A DNA stretch of 64,000 nt from Microbacterium foliorum. Its GTDB lineage: Bacteria; Actinomycetota; Actinomycetes; Actinomycetales; Microbacteriaceae. The stretch is taken from NCBI RefSeq assembly GCF_003367705.1, contig NZ_CP031425.1, positions 620,001-684,000 of the forward strand, in the 5' to 3' direction. Positions 24,596 to 32,980 of the stretch are shown piece by piece; within the stretch, counting starts at the first letter, position 1; every line of letters begins with the position of its first letter. The position numbers and the translations under genes are program-made. The notes beneath the pieces are model-generated. The model saw only the letters and a program-made list of their open reading frames with translations. It did not search any database and was not told where the DNA came from.

Positions 24596-25639
24596 TCAAT
24601 CACAGCCGCAACTGCGGCGTATCCTCAGGCGCGAAGGCAGTTGCAGATCTATCGGAGCCGCGTCGGGGCTTTCGAGCCGATGGATCAGCGCGCGTGCGGC
24701 CTCACGGCCAAGCTGCTGCATGGGCTGACGAACGGTGGTGAGCGGAGGTTGGCTCAGTTGACTGGCGACGACTCCGTCGTAACCGGTGAGCGTCGTGTCC
24801 TGGGGAACGCGGATGCCGCGATCGTGGAGGGTACGCAACAGTGCAAGGGCGAGCTGGTCCTGCGCACAGACGAAGACCTGCGGCAGGCCGGTGGTCGCGA
24901 TGTACTCGTGTAGAGCGGTCCGCAGGTGCGGGTCATTCGCCATCACGGTGATGCGGGGGCGAGCACGAGATTCTGAGAGGTCCCATCGGGCGAGTTCTGC
25001 TCGGAAAGCGGCGTAGCGTTCCGCGATCTCCAGGTTCTCGTCGTTGCCGACGAAAACGAAATCGGAGCTGTGATGGATCTCCACCATGTGCTGGACGAGC
25101 TGGTGCATGCCGCTTGCGTTGTCAGTGTAAATGCGATCGAGGCCACCATTCGGTGGTTGCGAAATGAGCGCTACAGGAAGTCGACGGGCTATATTCGTGA
25201 GCTGCTCGGTACTGGTGTAATGCGTCATGACTGCGACGCCGTCAACACGGCCGGCGATATCGACGATCGATTCCGACCGTGCTCCGATGACCCCGCCGAG
25301 CATGGTGGCGTAGCCACGGGACCGGCATTCGAGCTCGAATCCGTGCTGGACCTCGTCAGCGTAGAGCGGGAAGAGCTCGAAGCCGTCCTCGTCCGTTGAA
25401 GTCTGCTGCTCGGCGTCGAGAATGAGGTCGAATGAGTAGAGCCCGAGCACGCCGGTGCGTCCGCCGGCGAGACCGCGGGCGCTGCCGCTGGGAACGTAAC
25501 CCAGCTGGTGCGCGGCGTCGTGCACCAGCTGTCGCGTCGTCGCTTTGACGCGTTCCGGCTTGCGGTAGGTGAAGGAGACCGTGGCAGTCGATACATTCGC
25601 CAGAGCCGCTACGTCATAAACGGTGGGCCGCTTGCTCAC
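24596..25639 (-). CDS. LacI-family transcriptional regulator
   Basis: This 347-residue repressor has the LacI helix-turn-helix TVYDVAALANVSTATVSFTY, a hinge around GSARGLAGGR and a sugar-binding domain. It ends in SCGCD, an S-C-G-C tail seen in several actinobacterial sugar regulators. The GTG at 25639 is chosen because a GGGAGG ribosome site stands six bases upstream and the domain starts at once. A longer frame would add a low-complexity RLRLRL stretch made by the repeat tract and is rejected. It is divergent from the ABC importer-GH43 operon and probably represses it. Confidence 0.9.
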   Translation of the reverse strand: MSKRPTVYDVAALANVSTATVSFTYRKPERVKATTRQLVHDAAHQLGYVPSGSARGLAGGRTGVLGLYSFDLILDAEQQTSTDEDGFELFPLYADEVQHGFELECRSRGYATMLGGVIGARSESIVDIAGRVDGVAVMTHYTSTEQLTNIARRLPVALISQPPNGGLDRIYTDNASGMHQLVQHMVEIHHSSDFVFVGNDENLEIAERYAAFRAELARWDLSESRARPRITVMANDPHLRTALHEYIATTGLPQVFVCAQDQLALALLRTLHDRGIRVPQDTTLTGYDGVVASQLSQPPLTTVRQPMQQLGREAARALIHRLESPDAAPIDLQLPSRLRIRRSCGCD

Positions 25640-25714
25640 TGTGATCCTCCCATCCGTGTCAGACGGAGCACGAGGGGGCGCCCGACCACACCTCGACGAT
25701 ACCAATATGCCCGC

Positions 25715-25793
25715 GAGACGGAGACGGAGACGGAGACGGAGACGGAGACGGAGTCGGAGACCGGGACGGAGACCGAGACCGAGACCGAGAGAG
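25715..25793. repeat. Hexanucleotide repeat tract (GAGACG)n
   Basis: Six perfect copies of GAGACG (25715-25750) are followed by imperfect copies (GAGTCG, GAGACC, GGGACG, GAGACC and so on) to 25793. The tract lies in the 315-base divergent region between the LacI gene (25639) and the importer gene (25955), upstream of the importer promoter. The remaining part of this region, 25794-25888, shows no gene. Confidence 0.92.
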
Positions 25794-25888
25794 ATGCGCG
25801 CCAACGGTGCTTCCCTCACGGTGAACGTTGCGATGGCCACTCAGGTTCTCGCATCCGTCGGTGCAGCGAAGGCTGGAATTCTGCAGGG

Positions 25889-25917
25889 TTGCGCTCCAGT
25901 TGTTACGCGCATAACAT
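25889..25917 (+). promoter_or_regulatory. Promoter with LacI-type operator for the importer-GH43 operon
   Basis: A -35 TTGCGC (25889-25894) and a -10 TAACAT (25912-25917) are separated by 17 bases. The imperfect palindrome TGTTACGCGCATAACA (25901-25916, two mismatched positions) covers the spacer and the -10 box, so bound repressor would block RNA polymerase. The divergent LacI protein at 24596 is the likely ligand. Confidence 0.72.
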
Positions 25918-25954
25918 GCAGGAGCACACATGGTGCTTAGAGACAGGAACAAAG

Positions 25955-27235
25955 ATGATCCGATCACGTCGTATGTGGGCCGCCAGTGCCCTTCCCCTGG
26001 CTGCCCTCCTCGCCCTTTCCGGCTGCAGCCGTGGTGCTGCTGCACCGGACGAAGCTGAGTCGGTCGACCTCACTTCCGGCCCCGCCACAGGACACGTGAC
26101 GATTTGGGCGCAGGGCGTGGAAGCGCAGAAGCTTCCCGAGGTGCTCGCCCCGTTCCTCAAGGAGAACCCGGACCTCACGGTCGACGTCACGGAGCTGGCC
26201 TGGGCTTCTGCAGAGAGCAAGTACCAGACGTCTGTCGCGGGGAACACGACCCCCGACATCGGCATGCTGGGCACGACGTGGATCGCGAACTACCCGCAGG
26301 CTCTGCAGGCCGTACCCGAAGGACTGGACACTTCCGACATGTTCCCTTCGGCACTCGAAGCCGCGAAGGTTGATGGCGTGTCGATCGGCGTCCCGCTGTA
26401 CCTCGACACCCGTGTCGTCTACTACCGCACCGATCTGGCGCAAGCAGCCGGCTACGACACCCCGCCGACCGACTGGGAGGGATTCCAGACTTTCACGCAA
26501 GACATGCAGTCCAAGGCGGGCTCGCAGTGGGGTATCGGGCTGACGACGAATCAGACGCTGAGCTTTTCCGGCAACATGGCCCTCCCCTGGTCCGCCGGAG
26601 GAGACATCATGAACGCTGACCAGACCGAGTGGACGCTCGATTCTCCCGCCATGAATCGGGGTTTCGAGTACTACAAGAGCTTCTTCGACAAGGGGATCGC
26701 GGATCCGGCCGGAGCCAGCAGCGATGTCACCGTGATGGCGAACGAGTTCATCTCTGGCAAGACGCCGGTCATCATGAACGCCCCCTTCTTCGGCCCGTAC
26801 ATGACGAGCATCGCCGGTGACGAATTCAACGACAAGTGGGGCGTCATGACGGTGCCGAAGGACAAGAGCTCGACGTCGTTCCTCGGCGGTGCGCTGATGA
26901 CTGTCTTCAAGGAGTCGAAGAATCCGGAGGCGTCGTGGAAGGTGCTGCAGTACCTGGCCGAGCCCTCGACTCAGCTCGCGTTCTTCAAGGCCACCGGGGA
27001 CCTCCCGGCCACGCAGTCGACATGGCAGGACGACGCACTCACCAGCGACCCTCGCCTGGCGGTGTTCGGTGAGCAGCTGAAGGCCGCGGAGATCACCCCA
27101 AACCTCACCACCTGGGCCCAGATCTCGTCGAAGGGTGACCAGCTGCTGGAGCAGATCGCTCGTGGTCAGTCGAGTGTGGACGATGCTCTGGCCGAGCTCC
27201 AGACGTTCGCCGACGGACTCGGAACAGGACGCTGA
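25955..27235 (+). CDS. ABC sugar importer, substrate-binding lipoprotein
   Basis: This 426-residue extracellular solute-binding protein (family 1, MalE-like) delivers a sugar to the permeases that follow. The signal peptide ends in ALSGC with C24 as the lipidated residue. The mature protein begins with the strand HVTIWAQGVEAQKLPEVL, and NTTPDIGMLGTTW is a typical hinge region of family 1. The phrase KGIADPAGASSDVTVMANEFISGKTPVIMNAPF fits the C-lobe. It is the first gene of importer, permease, permease and GH43; its expression is probably set by the operator at 25901. Confidence 0.92.
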   Translation: MIRSRRMWAASALPLAALLALSGCSRGAAAPDEAESVDLTSGPATGHVTIWAQGVEAQKLPEVLAPFLKENPDLTVDVTELAWASAESKYQTSVAGNTTPDIGMLGTTWIANYPQALQAVPEGLDTSDMFPSALEAAKVDGVSIGVPLYLDTRVVYYRTDLAQAAGYDTPPTDWEGFQTFTQDMQSKAGSQWGIGLTTNQTLSFSGNMALPWSAGGDIMNADQTEWTLDSPAMNRGFEYYKSFFDKGIADPAGASSDVTVMANEFISGKTPVIMNAPFFGPYMTSIAGDEFNDKWGVMTVPKDKSSTSFLGGALMTVFKESKNPEASWKVLQYLAEPSTQLAFFKATGDLPATQSTWQDDALTSDPRLAVFGEQLKAAEITPNLTTWAQISSKGDQLLEQIARGQSSVDDALAELQTFADGLGTGR

Positions 27236-27240
27236 CCGAC

Positions 27241-28158
27241 ATGACCGTCGCCCTCGGCCGGCGCGCCCGCACCCTTTCGGGTCGGGCGCGCCGGAAGCGG
27301 ACCCTCACGGCGTGGTTGTTCGCTCTTCCCTTCGTTCTCGTCTTCGCGACGTTCATGGTCGCGCCCATCGTGCAGTCCCTGGCGATGTCCTTCACCGATT
27401 TCCGCAGCAGCGACATCCGTTCGCCCTTCAACGTGAACTTCGTGGGCGTCGATCAGTACGTCAACCTTCTCGGCAACCCCGAGTTCCTGAAATCCCTTCT
27501 CGTCACGGGCTACTTCGTCGTCGTCGGCATCCCGCTGACGATGGTGATCGCGCTGGTTCTGGCCGTCGCGCTCAACAGTAAGATCGTGAAGTTCCGCTCG
27601 GTGTTCCGTGTGGGCTTCTACACTCCGGTCGTGACGAGCATCGTCGCTGTCGCCATCGTCTGGCGGTTCATCCTCCAGCCCGACGGCCTGCTGAACGTCG
27701 CTCTCGCTGGCTTGGGTATAGAGGGGCCCAGCTGGCTCACAGACCCGGCTTGGGCTCTGCCCTCGCTCATCCTGATGGCCGTCTGGCGCAACCTCGGGAC
27801 ACTGATGATCATCTTCCTCGCCGGGCTGCAAACCGTGCCGGAGGACGTCATGGAAGCAGCGTCGATGGACGGCGCAGGCAAGGTGCGCAGCTTCTTCAGC
27901 ATCGTCATCCCCATCCTGCGACCCACGCTCCTGCTCGGAGCCATCCTGCTCTCGGTCGGGTTCCTGCAGTTCTTCGAGGAGTCCTACGTGATGACGCAGG
28001 GCGGCCCGCTCGGCAGCACCCTGTCGATCAGCTACTACACCTTCAACCAGTTCGGATTCGGCAACTACGGTACCGCCTCTGCCGCGAGCTACATCCTGTT
28101 CGTGATCATCGCCGTGATAAGCGTCGTGCAGTTCCGACTTCTCCGCAGCAAGGACTGA
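27241..28158 (+). CDS. ABC sugar importer permease (MalF-like)
   Basis: This 305-residue membrane protein has six predicted helices. The EAA loop that contacts the ATPase is EAASMDGAGKVRSFFSIVIP. The gene starts five bases after the binding-protein stop. It pairs with the next gene to form the channel. No ATPase gene is present in the window, so a shared MsiK-like ATPase encoded elsewhere would power it, as is usual in actinobacteria. Confidence 0.92.
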   Translation: MTVALGRRARTLSGRARRKRTLTAWLFALPFVLVFATFMVAPIVQSLAMSFTDFRSSDIRSPFNVNFVGVDQYVNLLGNPEFLKSLLVTGYFVVVGIPLTMVIALVLAVALNSKIVKFRSVFRVGFYTPVVTSIVAVAIVWRFILQPDGLLNVALAGLGIEGPSWLTDPAWALPSLILMAVWRNLGTLMIIFLAGLQTVPEDVMEAASMDGAGKVRSFFSIVIPILRPTLLLGAILLSVGFLQFFEESYVMTQGGPLGSTLSISYYTFNQFGFGNYGTASAASYILFVIIAVISVVQFRLLRSKD

Positions 28159-28160
28159 CG

Positions 28161-29042
28161 ATGACGATCACACCCGCACCGCTCTCGCCCACGCACGCCC
28201 CCGCTCGATCGTCCCTTCGCACTCGGCGGATTCTGAGCTCGACGGCGCTGCACGTCAGCCTCTGCATCGCCCTTGCGTTGATCCTGCTGCCGTTCGTGTG
28301 GATGCTGCTCGGCTCATTCAAGACCCAGGCCGAACTCGCCCAGCGACCGATCACCTGGTGGCCCGAGAACATCACGTTCGAGAACTACGGCTCCTGGTTC
28401 GGAGAGCTGAACATCGGCGGCTTCTTCTTCAACAGCGCGGTGGTGTCCGTCATCACCGTCGCCGGCAACCTGATCTTCTGCTCGCTCGTCGGCTATGCCC
28501 TGGCGAAGATGGACTTCGCGGGAAAGCGGGTTCTCCTCGCACTGGTGCTCGTCACCCTGATGGTCCCCGGCGTCGTCACGTTCGTGCCGCTGTTCGTGTT
28601 GATCAGCCAGATGGGACTCGTCAACACGCTGCCCGCGCTGTTCCTCCCGTTCCTCGTCACGCCGCTGGGAGTCTTCCTCATGCGCCAGTTCATGATGTCC
28701 ATCCCGGACTCGCTGATCGAGGCGGCACGTCTGGACGGAGCCGGAGAGCTGACCACCTTCCGACGGATCATCCTGCCGCTGTGCGGAGCGCCACTGGCGA
28801 CCCTGGGCATCCTCACATTCCTGTCGTCGTGGAACAACTTCCTGTGGCCCCTCGTCGCGGCGCAAAGCGAAGACAAGTACACCCTCCCCGTAGCCCTGTC
28901 TCTCTACGCGACGAATCGCAACACCACCGACTACGGCCTCCTCATGGCCGGTTCCGTGCTCGTCATCGTCCCGATCCTCGTTCTCTTCCTGTTCCTCCAG
29001 AAGTACTTCACGGCCGGAATCGCCACCACCGGCATCAAGTGA
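28161..29042 (+). CDS. ABC sugar importer permease (MalG-like)
   Basis: This 293-residue membrane protein has six helices and the EAA loop EAARLDGAGELTTFRRIILP. The N-terminal leader is short and cytoplasmic. It begins two bases after the upstream permease stop. The C-terminal end, YFTAGIATTGIK, is the usual ending of MalG-like permeases. The frame is open upstream but only as shadow of the first permease gene. Confidence 0.92.
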   Translation: MTITPAPLSPTHAPARSSLRTRRILSSTALHVSLCIALALILLPFVWMLLGSFKTQAELAQRPITWWPENITFENYGSWFGELNIGGFFFNSAVVSVITVAGNLIFCSLVGYALAKMDFAGKRVLLALVLVTLMVPGVVTFVPLFVLISQMGLVNTLPALFLPFLVTPLGVFLMRQFMMSIPDSLIEAARLDGAGELTTFRRIILPLCGAPLATLGILTFLSSWNNFLWPLVAAQSEDKYTLPVALSLYATNRNTTDYGLLMAGSVLVIVPILVLFLFLQKYFTAGIATTGIK

Positions 29043-29091
29043 CACCTGCCCGCAGAACGAGTCCGACGTTCGCCATCCTGGAAAGATCTCT

Positions 29092-30582
29092 GTGACCACG
29101 CGTATCGCCCCGTCCCCTGTCGCCAACTCGGGTAGTCAGCCGATCCTCCCCGGCTTCTATCCCGACCCCTCGATCTGCCGCGTCGGAACGAGCTACTACC
29201 TGGTCAACTCGACCTTCGAGTACTACCCGGGAGTCCCGGTCTGGACGAGTACCGACCTCGTGGAGTGGCGACAGGTGGGTAATGTCTTCGAGCGTGCCTC
29301 CCAGATGGCACCGAGCGCCGGCGACTCCAGCACCGGCATCTTCGCTCCGACGATCCGCCACCACAACGGCCTGTTCTGGCTGATCACGTCGATCGTCGAC
29401 GGGCCTGATCCTGAGCAGGTCATCCTCCACTCCGAGCACCCCGGCGGACCGTGGTCCGACCCGGTAACGACGGACGGCGTCCACGGCATCGATCCCGATC
29501 TCGCCTGGGACGGAGACGACTGCTACCTGACGTGGGCCCGGAAGGTGCCAGGAGCGACGACCGAGATCGCACAATGCCGCGTCGACCTCGCCACGGGGAC
29601 GCCCCTCGAGGAGCCGCGTCGGCTGTGGTCGGGCACCGGGATGCGACACCCCGAAGGCCCCCACCTGCATCGAAAAGACGGCTGGTGGTACCTCCTCATC
29701 GCCGAAGGCGGCACCGAAGCAGGGCACAGCGTCAGCATTGCCCGCTCGCGCCGTCCCGACGGACCGTTCGGGGGCGCGCCCGGGAACCCGATCCTCACCC
29801 ATCGCAGCCTCGCTGCGCCCGTACAGAACACCGGCCACTCCGACCTCGTGCAGAGGGCAGACGGATCCTGGGCACTCGTCTACCTCGGTGTGCGACCGCG
29901 CGGAGTATGGAGCTTCCACGTGAACGGGCGCGAGACCTTCGTCGCCGACGTGCGCTGGGAGGACGATTGGCCGGTCATCGAGGAGAACACCCTGCACATC
30001 CCGCCGGCCGTCACCGCTTTCGATGACGACTTCGCCGGATCGACACTCGATCCGCGGTGGATCATGCCGGGCGACTACCCCGAGAGGCACGTCGTGAAGC
30101 GCGACGATGGCGGAGTGCTGCTGCGGGCCGAGCACGGCTCGTCCGCCCCGCTACTCTGCGTGCGAGCCCGCGACGAGTACTGGACCGTGACCGCTGACGT
30201 GGAGTCCTCCGAAGGTGCTCGGCTCGTCGTGCGCATCGATGATCTGCACGCTTTCGGTGTGGAAGTGCGTGACGGCACCTACTCCGGATTCTCCATCATC
30301 GGAGGAACCGAGATCCCGACCGGGAGCATCGCCGGCGCTTCTGCCCGAGCCCGCCTCATGCTCCGATCCACGCAAGCCCCGAGCACGCCCTATCAAGGCG
30401 GACCTGACCGCCTTGAAGCATCCGTGATCATCGATGGCGATCACCAGCCTCTAGGAAACCTCGACGGCCGATTCGTGTCGACGGAAGTGGCCGGCGGATT
30501 CACCGGTCGCGTCATCGGGGTTCAGCCGATCGGCGACCAACTGATCCTCCGTCGGTTCGCCTACCAACCCGAGAATCTGTAG
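29092..30582 (+). CDS. Glycoside hydrolase family 43 (beta-xylosidase/arabinofuranosidase-like)
   Basis: This 496-residue enzyme has the five-bladed propeller of GH43. Its catalytic triad can be read: general base D25 in GFYPDPSIC, the pKa-tuning D134 in GIDPDLAW, and general acid E188 in RHPEGPH. A C-terminal beta-sandwich domain (about 310-495) with DDDFAGSTLDPRW fits the accessory domain of subfamilies such as GH43_11 and GH43_12. There is no signal peptide, so it acts on imported oligosaccharides. The start is a GTG. It is the last gene of the importer operon and suggests that the transported sugars contain xylose or arabinose. Confidence 0.9.
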   Translation: MTTRIAPSPVANSGSQPILPGFYPDPSICRVGTSYYLVNSTFEYYPGVPVWTSTDLVEWRQVGNVFERASQMAPSAGDSSTGIFAPTIRHHNGLFWLITSIVDGPDPEQVILHSEHPGGPWSDPVTTDGVHGIDPDLAWDGDDCYLTWARKVPGATTEIAQCRVDLATGTPLEEPRRLWSGTGMRHPEGPHLHRKDGWWYLLIAEGGTEAGHSVSIARSRRPDGPFGGAPGNPILTHRSLAAPVQNTGHSDLVQRADGSWALVYLGVRPRGVWSFHVNGRETFVADVRWEDDWPVIEENTLHIPPAVTAFDDDFAGSTLDPRWIMPGDYPERHVVKRDDGGVLLRAEHGSSAPLLCVRARDEYWTVTADVESSEGARLVVRIDDLHAFGVEVRDGTYSGFSIIGGTEIPTGSIAGASARARLMLRSTQAPSTPYQGGPDRLEASVIIDGDHQPLGNLDGRFVSTEVAGGFTGRVIGVQPIGDQLILRRFAYQPENL

Positions 30583-30620
30583 CGACCACCAGCACGTTTC
30601 GGCCACATCGTCGAGGCTTC

Positions 30621-30662
30621 ACCGAAGCCGCCCACTGCCGGGGGTGCAGGGGCGGCTTCGGT
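30621..30662. terminator. Bidirectional terminator hairpin
   Basis: A perfect 13-bp stem (30621-30633 with 30650-30662) and a 16-base loop lie between the convergent GH43 and BNR_4 genes. No long T-run follows, but its place and strength make a shared terminator likely. Confidence 0.82.
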
Positions 30663-30681
30663 GTCTTGCGCTCGGAATCGT

Positions 30682-32748
30682 CTACTCCTCAGGGACTCCG
30701 ATGCGAACCAGTTCGATGCCGCTCCCCGACTGGGGCCATTCTGTGCGCGGCTGGTCCAGGTTGCTGGGCAGCGACTCCCAGCGGAGATACCAGGTTCCTC
30801 CCGTAGCGGCCGCGCCGTTGAGGTCGGTCTGAAGATTGACCTGAAGCCCCGGGTAGGTGCCTCGAACGGTGGTGACCGATGACGGCAGCGGCGGGGTCGG
30901 GGCCTGAGCCACACCGGTCAGCGAATCGTTGACCACGATGCTCTGGGGAGATCCCTCGCACCGGAAGTCGACGCGGATGTTCCCGTCGCTCATGACCTGA
31001 GATCCGCCCATGATGACCTTGAAGTCGAGGCTTCCGCCGCCGCCGAAGCTCCAGCGTCCTTCCCAGTTGCTGACCTGGCTGATATCCCAGTCACCGGTGC
31101 CGTCCGCGCGGGCGACATAGATCTGCGAGCGACCTGTGTCGTCGTACTTGTGGTAGCTGATGATGGGCGTGCCATCCGCGTCGAAGCCGAGCTTCGCGTT
31201 GCCGTTGAGCAGTCCTCCGCCATTGGGTACGGGGTCCACGACATCGGCGTCGCCATAGCGGAACGGAGAGGTGAGCGGGTTGCCCGCACTGTCGAACCAG
31301 TCGACCAGGTTCGCGCTGCGCGCGTACGTGAGCAGGCTGTTCGTCGCCGCGTCGGGTGTGTCTCGCCAGACCCAGATCATGTGGAAGTTGCCGTCCGGCC
31401 CGAGAAGCGGGGTCTCGAAGTAGGCGTTCCACGTGCCGGATGGGTTGGTGGCCGAACCGGTCCCGTTGAACAGCGGCTGGTCGACGAGACGGGACCAGGT
31501 GTTGGAGGTCTCGTTGTAGAGGTTGAAGTACGTGACGCCATCCCCGGAGCCGCCGTTGCGGTGGCTGAAGACGAGGCTGCCGTCCTGCCTGTTCACGAAC
31601 TCCGGGTAGGTGACCGAGTTCTCGGTGCTGGCGCTCACCATGTTCGTGACGCGTGTCAGGGTGTTGACATTGCCCGGCGTCGTGGTGCGGAAGTAGATCA
31701 GGCCGACGTTGTGCATGTTGCCGGCGACGTGGAGGTTGCGGTTGCGGTCGAGCCCGATGGAGATGTAGTTGTGACTGTCCCAGCCGAGGGTGGTGGGGAG
31801 GACCTTCGTCGTCCACGTGGGAGTCGCGGCCGAAAGGCTGCGGTGCGCGATGGTCATGCCGCGCTGCGCGTTGTAGTAGGCGACGTACTGGTCGTCGCCG
31901 TCGGTGAGCACGCGCTGTGTCACGGGCGCTCCAGCGAAGGTGGTGCCCACCGGGACCGTCTCGAGCACCTGTCCGCTGCCGCCGGGGAAGTCGTACTCCC
32001 CGGCGGGCTTGCACGCCACGGCGCCCGGGGGCGCGATCGCCGGAGTGGAGGTGGTGAGATCGAACGACCGCGCCTGGAGGTTGCCGGAGTTCGAGTAGAG
32101 CCCGGCGTGGCCGCCGACTCGCGCAGGGTCGACGACGGCAAGGGCGTGAGCGCCGGTGGCGAGAGTCGCTCCCGTCGCACCGTTGCGGACCGTCACCTGG
32201 AACTGTGCTCCGTCTCGCGCCAGGCTCAGCTGCAGACGCGTTCCGTAGGGAGCGGTCATCGTGCCCTGGGTGAGGACCGTGGGGGTCGCGTTGTTCGTCA
32301 TCTGCAGCAGCTGCCACTGGGCGGGCCGGGTGCCACCGGCGGTCGTCGCCCGGAGCACGTAGTAGCTCAGAGAGGTCGTGCCCTGGACGTTCGCGACGAT
32401 TCCTGACCACTCGGTACCGCTGGGCGCCGACGAGACGATGTCGATGTCAGCGGTCACCGTGTACGAGCGGCCGAGTTGCAGCGCTCGATGCGTGGCGACG
32501 TTGTTCCCGGGTGAGCTCGAGGACAGCGCCTTGCCCGATGCGATGCTCCACGCGCCGCGATCCGTGGTCCATGCAGTTCCCAAAGTGCCGTTCGCACGTT
32601 CGAAGTCGTCGGATGCGTTGGCGCTTCCGGTCGTGGCGTGGGCGGGTGGAGCCGCGGCGGCGCCCGCGAGCGCACCCGCCGCGAGCATCGCGGCGACGAA
32701 CGCGGCAGTGAGCCGGTTCCTTCGCTGTGTGAGTCGAACGGTCTTCAT
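30682..32748 (-). CDS. Secreted BNR_4-repeat protein, possible polysaccharide lyase
   Basis: This 688-residue exported protein has a classical signal peptide (1-38, cleaved after AHA). An N-terminal lectin-like domain (about 45-235) starts with DDFERANGTLGTAW. A BNR_4-type beta-propeller follows (about 250-600), with the motif DSHNYISIGLDRNRNLHVAGNMHN and later FSHRNGGSGDGVTYFNLYN. BNR_4 proteins include ulvan lyases (PL24/PL25) and relatives in rhamnose-rich polysaccharide loci; the His-rich motif is shared, so a lyase is possible, but the substrate cannot be read. It is the only clearly secreted glycan enzyme in the window. It lies downstream of a LacI gene and has its own promoter. Confidence 0.75.
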   Translation of the reverse strand: MKTVRLTQRRNRLTAAFVAAMLAAGALAGAAAAPPAHATTGSANASDDFERANGTLGTAWTTDRGAWSIASGKALSSSSPGNNVATHRALQLGRSYTVTADIDIVSSAPSGTEWSGIVANVQGTTSLSYYVLRATTAGGTRPAQWQLLQMTNNATPTVLTQGTMTAPYGTRLQLSLARDGAQFQVTVRNGATGATLATGAHALAVVDPARVGGHAGLYSNSGNLQARSFDLTTSTPAIAPPGAVACKPAGEYDFPGGSGQVLETVPVGTTFAGAPVTQRVLTDGDDQYVAYYNAQRGMTIAHRSLSAATPTWTTKVLPTTLGWDSHNYISIGLDRNRNLHVAGNMHNVGLIYFRTTTPGNVNTLTRVTNMVSASTENSVTYPEFVNRQDGSLVFSHRNGGSGDGVTYFNLYNETSNTWSRLVDQPLFNGTGSATNPSGTWNAYFETPLLGPDGNFHMIWVWRDTPDAATNSLLTYARSANLVDWFDSAGNPLTSPFRYGDADVVDPVPNGGGLLNGNAKLGFDADGTPIISYHKYDDTGRSQIYVARADGTGDWDISQVSNWEGRWSFGGGGSLDFKVIMGGSQVMSDGNIRVDFRCEGSPQSIVVNDSLTGVAQAPTPPLPSSVTTVRGTYPGLQVNLQTDLNGAAATGGTWYLRWESLPSNLDQPRTEWPQSGSGIELVRIGVPEE

Positions 32749-32807
32749 CTACTTCTCTCTTCCTTGAGATCGGTAAGCGCGCGGGGAGACTCCCGCAATC
32801 GAGCAAA

Positions 32808-32836
32808 ACGTTACGACATGCGAATAACTGCGTCAA
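32808..32836 (-). promoter_or_regulatory. Promoter of the BNR_4 gene
   Basis: On the minus strand, TTGACG (32836-32831) and TAACGT (32813-32808) are separated by exactly 17 bases, a strong sigma-70-like promoter. An AACGTT palindrome core overlaps the -10 box (CAAAACGTTACG on the plus strand), like the LacI-type sites nearby. Confidence 0.78.
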
Positions 32837-32871
32837 GGCAAGCTTTGCCATTGATTTTCAGCGCGTTCCGC

Positions 32872-32895
32872 TTTACTCTGAGTAAATCGTTTCGC
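32872..32895. promoter_or_regulatory. Operator cluster upstream of the BNR_4 promoter
   Basis: The palindrome TTTACTCTGAGTAAA (32872-32886, one central unpaired base) runs directly into AATCGTTTCGC (32885-32895). The second matches, in reverse, the GCGAAACGATT site before the importer at 35506. Both lie between the LacI stop and the BNR_4 start. Confidence 0.62.
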
Positions 32896-32980
32896 CACTT
32901 CGACGTCGAGGAGCCCCATGTCTATGGTCGGTCCCTCTGTCGTCCCCAGCGGTCCTGCGTGCGCGGACCGGCTCTGCGAC

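Noticed and set aside
25640-25840. N-terminal extension of the LacI protein with an RLRLRL stretch
   Set aside because: It is made by the hexanucleotide repeat; the GTG at 25639 has a proper ribosome site and begins the LacI domain.
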